From contig NZ_JAMXAX010000048.1 in the NCBI RefSeq assembly GCF_023913775.1, positions 1 to 37,392 on the forward strand: DNA of 37,392 nt, written 5' to 3'. Positions 24,124-31,271 of the stretch are shown in pieces. Each line of letters opens with the position of its first letter. Position 1 is the first letter of the stretch. Source of the DNA: Acidovorax facilis. GTDB lineage: Bacteria > Pseudomonadota > Gammaproteobacteria > Burkholderiales > Burkholderiaceae_C. The translations under genes were made by a program, and so were the position numbers. The notes under the pieces were generated by a model. The model saw nothing but the letters and a program-made list of their open reading frames with translations. It was not told the origin of the DNA and searched no databases.

Positions 24124-24354
24124 CGCATAGAGCAATTGAGTCCTAGTCAATGATCAAAACGTTGTCAGCTGCATTTTCCATAGTAGCCAGCACCAAGGCG
24201 TGGTAGAGCGCTATCAAGTCTCTGAGATAGAGCAACGCAAAGGCGGAAAGTAACAAGACATTGCGCTGGTGGTGATTTCTCTCTATCTCGCTAGAGTACG
24301 CGGCATGCGGCCACAAATCCCGCGTTCTTTTTATGACCTTAAGAAAGAGCATGC

Positions 24355-25845
24355 ATGACTGACAACGTTTTCTTCCGCCCCTCCCTTCAACGCTCTCCAG
24401 TTGAATCACAACAAGGCTGGCGCCACGCGCTGGTCTTGGGAGTCGCTGCGCTGGTCCTCACGGGCTGCGGAGGGGGTTCTGACTCTGAATCAACACCTCC
24501 CGCACCAACTCCCTCCGCGCCTGCAGCACCCGAAAACTTCACCGTCGGTTCGTCCCTTGATTTCTCCTGGACACCTACTGCGACTGCGACACGTTACGAG
24601 CTTTTCGTAGACCCGGACGGCTCGGGCCCTCTTGCGGAAACACAGCGTGATCCCCAAAGGTTCAGCTACTCACTCGCTTCCGACGGCAGTCGAGTCACCG
24701 GTTCGTTCGGCGCCTATGTCAATTTTCCTGAAGCCCTCAACGCCAGCTACCGCCTGCGAGCATGCAATGCGGCCGGTTGCGGGAGCTTCTCGGACGCCAA
24801 GGCATTCGACATCACGAAGGGCATAAGCCACGAATTTCCTTCGGGCTCTGTTCCCCTCGTTCAATATGCAAGTGCATATCTCTCCACGGGCATGCTGTCC
24901 AAGGATGCTCTCACTCTAGTGCTCACCGCAGCAAGCTATGGCTCGAATACCACAATGCTCGTTTTCGCACGCAGCGGCAAAAATCAGCCGTGGCTGCAGC
25001 AAGCGTCACTGCAATCGGGTGCCTACTACGTCGGTGGGGCCGTGCTGTCGGCCGACGGCAATACCTTGGCAGTGCGATCCATGAAACAAATCTCGACCAG
25101 CACAGGCACCCGCGTCGTGACAGACGCGGTGTATATGTACCGGCGCAACGGCAGCACATGGAACGAGCAGGCCCGGCTAGACACCAGCACCGCACCGTCA
25201 ACTTGCGCCCAACCCTGCCAAGCTGAGATCGCCGATCACATGGCGCTTTCAGCGGACGGCAACCTGCTGACTGTTTCTGCTGTCATCTCCTCGGGCACCA
25301 CATCCTCCAGCGCCGTTTTCACATACACCCGCACTGGAACCTCCTGGGCACCCCAGACCTCGTTGAATACCGAAGGCACCTTCATCGCGAGCATGGCCCT
25401 GTCGGCCGACGGCAGCACCTTGGCCGTGACCGACCGTGATCTGTTGCAGACAGCCACCACTCCTGTAGTCATCGTCTTCGCGCACGATGGCAACGGTGCT
25501 TGGTCCCAGCAAAGTCGGATTCCAGCCACGCTCTACACCTACACGCCTCCGCTCTCTGGCGGAAGGGCGTACGGCTCCATGGTGTTCTCAAGCGACGGCA
25601 ATACCCTCGCCGTGAATACCGCCAAAGTGCCCGGACAGGCGGCATGCGGCGCCCCGGCGACCTACTCTGGCGAGACGCAGCGCATTGCACTTTATTCACG
25701 CAGCAGTGACACATGGACTCTTCAAGGGCAGGCCGTGAGCGCTGCTCAGCCGCTGTCCCCGTGGGCCTTTGCCAACGACGGGAGTGCGTTGATCTATGGA
25801 AACACGCTGTTCACACGAAGCAATGGCACATGGGCCTGTAACTGA
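24355..25845 (+). CDS. Lipoprotein with an FN3-like domain and beta-propeller-type repeats
   Basis: 496 residues. A lipobox VLTGC places lipidation at Cys38. An FN3-like segment follows (about 55-150; FSWTPTATATRYELFVDPDG, then YRLRACNAAGC). The rest contains four spaced repeats of the pattern LSADGNTLAV near residues 230, 297, 348 and 412, as in PD40/FG-GAP-like propeller proteins. It is probably an outer-membrane-anchored surface protein. Ribosome site AAGAAAGAG. The composition is visibly less GC-rich than flanking genes, and it lies in a segment bounded by direct repeats of the eamA 3' end, so it may be acquired. No named function. Confidence 0.8.
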   Translation: MTDNVFFRPSLQRSPVESQQGWRHALVLGVAALVLTGCGGGSDSESTPPAPTPSAPAAPENFTVGSSLDFSWTPTATATRYELFVDPDGSGPLAETQRDPQRFSYSLASDGSRVTGSFGAYVNFPEALNASYRLRACNAAGCGSFSDAKAFDITKGISHEFPSGSVPLVQYASAYLSTGMLSKDALTLVLTAASYGSNTTMLVFARSGKNQPWLQQASLQSGAYYVGGAVLSADGNTLAVRSMKQISTSTGTRVVTDAVYMYRRNGSTWNEQARLDTSTAPSTCAQPCQAEIADHMALSADGNLLTVSAVISSGTTSSSAVFTYTRTGTSWAPQTSLNTEGTFIASMALSADGSTLAVTDRDLLQTATTPVVIVFAHDGNGAWSQQSRIPATLYTYTPPLSGGRAYGSMVFSSDGNTLAVNTAKVPGQAACGAPATYSGETQRIALYSRSSDTWTLQGQAVSAAQPLSPWAFANDGSALIYGNTLFTRSNGTWACN

Positions 25846-25967
25846 CCTAGCAAAGGCGAGTAATTGACACGGTGGCTGTGGGAATCTTGCGGTTGAACGT
25901 CACCCCGCAGCCACCCCAAACGGGCACGCGTGCAGACATGCCTGAAACTAACGCATTGCACGAACCA
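25846..25967. other. Unassigned sequence at the start of a gene-remnant region
   Basis: No reading frame of interest, no hairpin of note and no recognisable remnant was seen here. It leads from the lipoprotein stop into the pssA-like remnant. Confidence 0.5.
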
Positions 25968-26024
25968 TCACAGCTCCGGTAGCTTGATCCGACTGATAGT
26001 CAACGCCCCGAGATCGCAAACAGC
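25968..26024 (-). pseudogene. Decayed 3' end of a pssA-like gene
   Basis: Read on the minus strand, CTGTTTGCGATCTCGGG encodes LFAISG. After one frameshift, TTGACTATCAGTCGGATC encodes LTISRI, followed by KLPEL and TGA (25968-25970). The intact PssA in this window ends LFAVSGSLMISRIRIPKL. The match covers the last 18 residues only and nothing further upstream was recognised. Confidence 0.5.
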
Positions 26025-26128
26025 GGCGTCAGGAGGCGAGGTGTGTAACCGCTGACGGGCGGCTTGTCTAGCAATCATTTCTCGCCGGACGATTTTGACG
26101 GCGTCGCATGCGTGTGAACCTCACCCGC

Positions 26129-26229
26129 ATGTTGTAGCACCCGCCCCTGCTGGACGCGGTCCGGGCCTTTGTTGCGACGCTATGGCACCAGAGCTTTACC
26201 CACGCCGCGCTGGAGCTGCACATCCAGCC
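26129..26229 (+). pseudogene. Decayed 5' end of a GcvA-type lysR gene
   Basis: About 100 bp line up without gaps against the start of the intact lysR at 28497, including the preceding ATGCGTG segment. The conceptual product has a stop at codon 3, then VRAFVATLWHQSFTHAALEL, compared with VRAFAAAARHQSFTRAALEL in the intact gene. Similarity stops abruptly near 26229, where eamA-like sequence takes over. Confidence 0.75.
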
Positions 26230-26241
26230 ACATCGCCCTCG

Positions 26242-26629
26242 TGTGGGCGCTGACCAGAGTGGTCATCCGCACGACGCCTCTGGCGAGCGTGGCCCCTGCC
26301 AAGCAGTTGTGTACTAGATGGGCGTGAGCACGGCGGTGCTGTCGCTGGATCTGGGCGAGTCCTGGGTCTGGCAGTTCAGCGCGTTTGCCTGGGGCTCGCT
26401 GCTGGTGCAGGCCCTGGTGGGCGCATTTGTGAGCTACCTGGCCTGGATGTGGATGCTGGCGCACTACCCGGCGACCAAGATTTCGGTGTTTGTGTTCCTC
26501 ACGCCCGTGTTTGCGCTGCTGTTTGGCGCGCTGTGGCTGGGCGAACCGGTCACGCCGGGGCTGGTGGCGGCGCTGGTGCTAGTGGCGGCGGGCATTGTGC
26601 TGGTGAACCGGCGGCCAGCGGCGGGGTGA
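26242..26629 (+). pseudogene. Truncated copy of the eamA 3' end
   Basis: Bases 26242-26620 match 23711-24099 of the intact EamA gene closely. Damage: a 1-base deletion and an in-frame TAG near 26315, and a 9-base deletion that removes Pro-Val-Leu. An ATG at 26318 reopens a 103-codon frame covering the last four helices, ending at 26629, but it lacks most of the transporter. The upstream side is fused to the lysR remnant. Confidence 0.85.
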
Positions 26630-26649
26630 CCACCGTGCAAGAAATATCA

Positions 26650-26707
26650 GCGAAAAAGGCACTTACCGCTTTATCAGTAAGCGTTTTAAGCTATTTATTT
26701 GATAGCA
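26650..26707 (-). repeat. Dispersed palindrome, copy C
   Basis: Minus-oriented. CGCTT (26667-26671) / AAGCG (26679-26683) and a second hairpin GCTAT (26690-26694) / ATAGC (26702-26706). It overlaps the end of the HIT-like gene and supplies its stop codon. Confidence 0.65.
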
Positions 26708-27229
26708 AAACGCTGCACAGCCCAGCAAACCCAGCGCGTACCGCTTGCCCAGCAACACCTGAATGCGCGCACCCAGCGCGGCGCCTTCATCGTCCTCCAG
26801 CCGCGTGAACTGCTGGGTCCAAGCCTCAGACTGCGCAAAATTCGGGAACCAGGGTGGTTCGCCCCACAGCCAGTCCGGGTGCGTGGCCCTGGGGCTTCGT
26901 CCAAACACATGCAGGTGCATCTTGCGGTGCAGCGCGGGGGTTTTCGGCCCCTGGGGATGGGCCAGTGGGTTCAGCGCGTTGTTGCCCGCCTCCCAGTAGT
27001 TCAGGCAGCCACCGGCAAGCTGCGGCAAGGTGTCGAGCATGGCCCGGCCCGTTGCGGCCACCAGGCACGACCAATGCGCCAGCTCTTCGGGCGTCAGCTC
27101 GCTGCGTTCCCAGACGGGACGCGGCGGGTGGACCAGCACATGCCCGCCATCGCCGCGGTGGTTCATGGGCCGCGCGGGGAGGTCGACCGTGCCACCGGCA
27201 CAGCGGATCAGGGTGGTGTGAATGTTCAA
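26663..27229 (-). CDS. HIT-superfamily-like protein
   Basis: 188 residues from a TTG at 27229, which has a good GGAGAA ribosome site 6 bases upstream. An ATG at 27292, overlapping the MFS stop (ATGGATAA), would add 21 residues. RKMHLHVFGRSP (His-x-His at about residues 105-107) resembles the histidine-triad catalytic segment, and GGHVLVHPPRPVWERSELTPEE resembles the upstream HIT strand-helix. HIT proteins hydrolyse or transfer nucleotidyl groups, but the substrate is unknown. The last 15 residues (FCYQINSLKRLLIKR) are encoded by dispersed palindrome copy C, so the native C-terminus appears replaced. Confidence 0.7.
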   Translation of the reverse strand: MNIHTTLIRCAGGTVDLPARPMNHRGDGGHVLVHPPRPVWERSELTPEELAHWSCLVAATGRAMLDTLPQLAGGCLNYWEAGNNALNPLAHPQGPKTPALHRKMHLHVFGRSPRATHPDWLWGEPPWFPNFAQSEAWTQQFTRLEDDEGAALGARIQVLLGKRYALGLLGCAAFCYQINSLKRLLIKR

Positions 27230-27284
27230 GGGCAATTCTCCAAAGCAGAGGTTTGTGAAAAGGGGGCGGTGGCCGCTGCGTGGC

Positions 27285-28430
27285 TTATCCATCGCCGCGA
27301 GGCGCCCAGCAGGCGATGGCCGTGGCCGACAGCAGCAAGGCTGCGACGCCATACACCCAGGCGGACGGCGCAATGGGCAGGAGCACCCCCGCCAGCACCG
27401 GGCCCGCACCGGCACCCAGGTCCCGCCAGACCGACCGCGTCGCCAGCGCCTGGATGCGCCCCGGCCCCGGTGTGCGGCGCGCGACCAGCGGCGGCAACAG
27501 CGGCAGCAACAGGGCTCGCAAAATCACGATGGCCAGTGCGCTGGTCCACAGCCACCCCAGGCCAAAACCCACCAGGGCCAGCGACGTGAGCACCGCGAAA
27601 CCCACGAGCAGCACTTCGGCGCCATAGCGCTCGGCCAGGCCGCCACCCACCGCACTCAGCGCGATCTCGGCCAGATAGCGGACCGACAGCAGCATCCCCG
27701 CCACGACTACCGGATGGCCCGGCAGCACATCGCGGCCCAGGTACGACAGGCCGATGATGAACAGGCCGTCCAGCACCAGCCCCTCGACGAAGGAAAAGCG
27801 GTCCAGGCGGCCCGGCAACCTGCCCCAGCGCTTGGGCGGTGGCGGCAGGGCATGCGGCTGGGCGGGCAAGTGCCGCGTGGCCAGCAAGGCGCACAACGCA
27901 ACTGCCGCAAACGCAAAGAAGATGGCCCGGGGCTCCCACCAGAGCGCGCAGACACCGCCCGCAGGCAGGGCCAGCATGGGCCCCAGCGCTGCAAAGGCGC
28001 GCGACTGCCCGGCGCGGCGCGCTGCGCCCAGAGGCTCGGCCGTGGCCAGCGCCTGCGTGGCGAGGTTCAGCGCCGCAAACGCCAGGCCCCACAGCAGCCG
28101 CAGGCCCAACAAGGCGATGAAGCCGCTGAGGGTGGCGTACCCCAGCGCACACGCGGCGGCGGCCAGCACGGCCAGCGAGCAGGTGAGGCGCTCGCCATGG
28201 CGGGCATAGAACCGCGCCACCGCCCCGTAGCCCGCAATGCGCACGAGGCGATTTGCGGCCAGCAGAATGCCCGCTTCAAACAGGGTGACGCCAAACGCCG
28301 GGGCAAACATCGGCAGCAGCAGGTAGAGCACCGTATCCCCGGGGAGTGACAGGCCCAGCGCCAAGGCGGCGCGGCGCGAGTGGAGGTCTGAGGCAGAGGG
28401 GTTGGCTGAAGGCTGTGGCATGGCCCGCAT
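27285..28430 (-). CDS. Major facilitator superfamily transporter
   Basis: 381 residues with about twelve membrane helices, split by a cytoplasmic loop near residues 180-200 (PAQPHALPPPPKRWG). The first loop has NRLVRIAGYGAVARFYARHGER, the MFS loop 2-3 signature in a divergent form. Substrate unknown; the closest impression is the drug/sugar-efflux type. The ATG at 28430 was chosen (28421 is also possible). It precedes the HIT-like gene on the same strand and is divergent from the GcvA-type LysR at 28497, which probably regulates it. Confidence 0.85.
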   Translation of the reverse strand: MRAMPQPSANPSASDLHSRRAALALGLSLPGDTVLYLLLPMFAPAFGVTLFEAGILLAANRLVRIAGYGAVARFYARHGERLTCSLAVLAAAACALGYATLSGFIALLGLRLLWGLAFAALNLATQALATAEPLGAARRAGQSRAFAALGPMLALPAGGVCALWWEPRAIFFAFAAVALCALLATRHLPAQPHALPPPPKRWGRLPGRLDRFSFVEGLVLDGLFIIGLSYLGRDVLPGHPVVVAGMLLSVRYLAEIALSAVGGGLAERYGAEVLLVGFAVLTSLALVGFGLGWLWTSALAIVILRALLLPLLPPLVARRTPGPGRIQALATRSVWRDLGAGAGPVLAGVLLPIAPSAWVYGVAALLLSATAIACWAPRGDG

Positions 28431-28496
28431 GGTGCGCGGCGGTGCCCGGCGCGACAAACGATATTGCTGCGCGCCATGCGTGACAAAATTGCACGC

Positions 28497-29444
28497 ATGT
28501 CACCCCGCCTGCCCCCGCTGAATGCCGTCCGCGCCTTTGCAGCAGCGGCGCGCCACCAGAGCTTTACCCGCGCCGCGCTGGAGCTGCACGTCACCCACAG
28601 CGCCATCAGCCGCCAGATCAAGGCGCTGGAATCCCACCTGGGCGTGGAGCTGTTCGAGCGCAAGACGCGGCAGGTGCTGCTCACGGCGGCAGGGCATCAG
28701 TTTCACGCGCAGGTCGGGCCTGCACTCGCGCAGATCGGCGCCGCCGCCCAGTCGCTGCGGGGCGATGCCGGGCTGCGCAGCGTCAAGATCAACGTGCGGC
28801 CCAGCTTTGCGGTGCGCTGGCTGATCCCCAGGCTGCCGGGTTTTGTGGCCCAGCACCCGGACATCGAGCCCCAGGTCATCACCAGCACGCTGGCACCCGA
28901 CCACGCGGCCGAGGCCTTCGACCTGGCCCTGCGGCGCGGCCCGCGCGGGTGGCCGCCGGGCATGCAGGTCCACCCGTTTCTGGAAGACGAGGCGCTGGTG
29001 GTGGGGTCGCCGGCGCTGTTCGCCCAGCGCCCGGTGACGCGGCCCGAGGCGTTGTCGTCCCACGTGCTGCTGCTGTCAAAGTCGCGCAGCAAGGACTGGG
29101 AAAGCTGGAAGAAGCAGGTGAACGCGCCAAGGCTCCAGCCCGCCAGCTGCCTGCAGTTTGACCACCTGCACTTTGTGCTGCAGGCCGCCGTGGATGGGCT
29201 GGGCTTTGCGATGGCCCCGGTGTCGCTGATTGCCCACGACCTGGCCTCGGGGCGGCTGGTGTCGCCCTTGCCGACCTTGCGGCTGCCGCTGACGCGGCAC
29301 TACTTCGGCACGGCCCCAGACCCGTCGCCGGAGACACTGTGTCTGGTGCAATGGCTTCGGCAAGAGATGGACGCGCTGCCAGGTGCGCTGCCGCCGTCAG
29401 GGCCGGGGCGCACAGCGCAACATTCAATTCAAAACAAGCCCTAG
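28497..29444 (+). CDS. LysR-family regulator, GcvA type
   Basis: 315 residues from the ATG at 28497; an in-frame ATG at 28476 is an alternative. RLPPLNAVRAFAAAARHQSF then HVTHSAISRQIKALE is the GcvA-branch helix-turn-helix, and FAVRWLIPRLPGF opens the effector domain. It is divergent from the MFS transporter (66-bp gap), its most likely target. The last residues (SIQNKP) and the stop codon come from palindrome copy D, where the stop TAG is the start of the stem TAGCGCTT. A damaged copy of its first 100 bp sits at 26129-26229. Confidence 0.88.
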   Translation: MSPRLPPLNAVRAFAAAARHQSFTRAALELHVTHSAISRQIKALESHLGVELFERKTRQVLLTAAGHQFHAQVGPALAQIGAAAQSLRGDAGLRSVKINVRPSFAVRWLIPRLPGFVAQHPDIEPQVITSTLAPDHAAEAFDLALRRGPRGWPPGMQVHPFLEDEALVVGSPALFAQRPVTRPEALSSHVLLLSKSRSKDWESWKKQVNAPRLQPASCLQFDHLHFVLQAAVDGLGFAMAPVSLIAHDLASGRLVSPLPTLRLPLTRHYFGTAPDPSPETLCLVQWLRQEMDALPGALPPSGPGRTAQHSIQNKP

Positions 29445-29485
29445 CGCTTTACCATCAAGCGCTAAAAGCTATATTATTTGTAGCA
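29430..29485. repeat. Dispersed palindrome, copy D
   Basis: Perfect stem TAGCGCTT (29442-29449) / AAGCGCTA (29457-29464), then a second hairpin GCTA (29468-29471) / TAGC (29481-29484). It lies between convergent lysR and phzF-like genes and contributes the lysR stop. Confidence 0.75.
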
Positions 29486-29492
29486 AAAAGCG

Positions 29493-30335
29493 TTATTCGC
29501 CGTCGCTCATCCACCGTGCCGTGCCCGACACGCGGATGGAGCTGCCCGCCACCGGCCCTATCTCGGCGCGCAGGCGCGAGCGCATGCCCATGTCCTCGCC
29601 CTGCACCACGTCGATGGCGCCGCCATGCGGCCAGCCCAGGTCGCGCAGGTAGCCCGCCAGCGCGGCCGTGGCGGCGCCCGTGGCCGGGTCTTCCAGCACG
29701 CCGCCTGAGGCAAAAGCGTTGCGGGTGTGCAGCAGCCGGTCTGACTCCACACACACCAGCACGATGGTGACCAGCCCGGCGCTCACCATCAGCGTGCGGC
29801 CGGCTTCCAGCGCGTAGTGCATGGCCGCCAGCGCCGCGCGGCTGCGCAGGGCCAGCACCAGGTGGTCCGCACCGCCGTGGATGAGCGCGGGCGGAATGCG
29901 CGGGTCCAGATCGGCCGCGCTGAGGCCAAACAGGGCCAGCGCGTCGGCCAGCAACGTGGCAGGCACAGGCCCGCTGCGCGTGGGGGGCGACTGCAGCGCC
30001 GCCTGCACCAGATCGCCCTGGGGGCGGCCTTCGACCGTGATCTCGGCCTGGCTCAGCGACAGCGCAAACACGCCGTCGCCCTCGCGCTGCGCCAGTGCTG
30101 CGCCCAAGGCAATGGTGGCGTGGCCACAAAAGGGCACCTCGCTCTCGGGCGAAAAGTAGCGCACCTTCCAGTTGCCATCGCCCAGTGGGGCGGCAAACGC
30201 GGTTTCAGAAAAGCCGACCTCGGCAGCGATGCGCTGCATCTCGGCGGGGCTGGGCAGCGCGTCGCCGATCCACACACCGGCGGGGTTGCCGCCCCGTGTG
30301 CCGTCGGAAAACGCTGCGATTTTTTGGAGCGCCAT
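29493..30335 (-). CDS. PhzF-family epimerase/isomerase
   Basis: 280 residues. The N-terminal family block GGNPAGV is at about residues 15-21 and the catalytic Glu lies in GFSETAFAAP. The second half has the mirrored motif GGVLEDPATGAATAALAGYL, the usual C-terminal partner. PhzF folds resemble diaminopimelate epimerase; members isomerise small metabolites by acid-base catalysis, and the substrate cannot be told from sequence. The ATG at 30335 was preferred (30347 possible). Same strand as pssA, 52 bp behind it. The dispersed palindrome copy D lies immediately after its stop, between it and the convergent LysR gene. Confidence 0.9.
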   Translation of the reverse strand: MALQKIAAFSDGTRGGNPAGVWIGDALPSPAEMQRIAAEVGFSETAFAAPLGDGNWKVRYFSPESEVPFCGHATIALGAALAQREGDGVFALSLSQAEITVEGRPQGDLVQAALQSPPTRSGPVPATLLADALALFGLSAADLDPRIPPALIHGGADHLVLALRSRAALAAMHYALEAGRTLMVSAGLVTIVLVCVESDRLLHTRNAFASGGVLEDPATGAATAALAGYLRDLGWPHGGAIDVVQGEDMGMRSRLRAEIGPVAGSSIRVSGTARWMSDGE

Positions 30336-30387
30336 GGTGTTCAACATACAGAACGACAGGACAGGAGATGGCAGGGCAGCCAGTGGC

Positions 30388-31014
30388 TCAGAGCTTGGGA
30401 ATGCGAATCCGGCTGATCATCAACGAGCCTGACACCGCAAACAGCAGCACCAGCGGGTGCAATGTGAAGCCGCCAATGAGCACCTTGCCAAACCACAGGC
30501 TCTCGCGCACAGCGCCCAGGTAGGCGGCGAGGGCCATCAACGCCACCAGCATGATCGAGGTGGGAATCGGCGTGCCTTCAAAGTATTTGACCTTGCCGTC
30601 GTCGCCCGACAGGGTTTCGGCCGTGACGTTGTAGCGCGCCAGGCGCGACACGCCACAGGCCACGAAGTAGGCCAGTACGATGCGGTCATACAGGCCCTGC
30701 ATGCCGCAGCCGTAGGCAATGATGGCGGGCGCTACGCCGAAGGAGATCACGTCGGCCAATGAATCCAGCTCGCGGCCCATGGCTGAACTCTTCTGGCGCC
30801 AGCGCGCGATGCGGCCGTCCAGCACATCAAAGATCAGCGCGGCCAGCACCAGGGCGCACGCAAAGTACACATGCAGCACGTCGTTCGTTTCCAGGTACGA
30901 CATGACCGAGAACAGCGCGCCCACGCCGCAGACCGCATTGCCCAGCGTGAACCAGTCGGCGAGGTGGAACTCACGGATCATCGAAAAACGTTTGGGCGGC
31001 TGCGGAGTGTTCAT
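30388..31014 (-). CDS. pssA: CDP-diacylglycerol-serine O-phosphatidyltransferase
   Basis: 208 residues with several membrane helices. The CDP-alcohol phosphatidyltransferase signature D-G-x2-A-R-x8-G-x3-D-x3-D is complete: Asp66-Gly67, Ala70-Arg71, Gly80, Asp84 and Asp88. The enzyme makes phosphatidylserine from CDP-diacylglycerol and L-serine, the first step to phosphatidylethanolamine. The second-half segment KVKYFEGTPIPTS and the C-terminal LMISRIRIPKL are typical of the integral-membrane (type II) PssA. A decarboxylase gene (psd) is not in the window. The ATG at 31014 was chosen from the family N-terminus. A 257-bp gap without features separates it from the divergent synthetase. Confidence 0.93.
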   Translation of the reverse strand: MNTPQPPKRFSMIREFHLADWFTLGNAVCGVGALFSVMSYLETNDVLHVYFACALVLAALIFDVLDGRIARWRQKSSAMGRELDSLADVISFGVAPAIIAYGCGMQGLYDRIVLAYFVACGVSRLARYNVTAETLSGDDGKVKYFEGTPIPTSIMLVALMALAAYLGAVRESLWFGKVLIGGFTLHPLVLLFAVSGSLMISRIRIPKL

Positions 31015-31271
31015 GGAGGGAAGGCGCGCGGCGGGGCGCGCAGTGGCAATCAACAAGGTCCATTATGGGTGTGCCGCAGCACCACCCGGCGCTGAGAGCT
31101 TGCGGACGGTCTCGCAGGGGGTCCTGAACCCTCTCTGACATCTGCGTGACTGCTTTTGCACCGGCACACAGACAGACTGTGGCCACGCGGCGGGCGCAGG
31201 CGGGTAGGACGATGCCGCATCCGCCCCCCGCCGGTGACCGACCCGCAGCCCCATAAGACCCGAGACCCGCC

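Noticed and set aside
24124..24354. GCTATC...GATAG pairing near 24208-24232 as a seventh repeat copy
   Set aside because: It has the GCTAT/GATAG pair but not the AGCGCTT stem in the right place, so membership is not supported.
24143..24409. 88-codon minus-strand frame between eamA and the lipoprotein
   Set aside because: No ribosome site, overlaps the lipoprotein start, and no recognisable motif; probably chance in lower-GC DNA.
27222..28349. Plus-strand open frame opposite the MFS gene
   Set aside because: Gln/Arg/Ala-rich antisense frame without motifs.
31015..31271. Small inverted repeat GGGT/ACCC (31119-31131) between pssA and the synthetase as a terminator or operator
   Set aside because: Stem too short and no T-run or symmetry beyond four bases.
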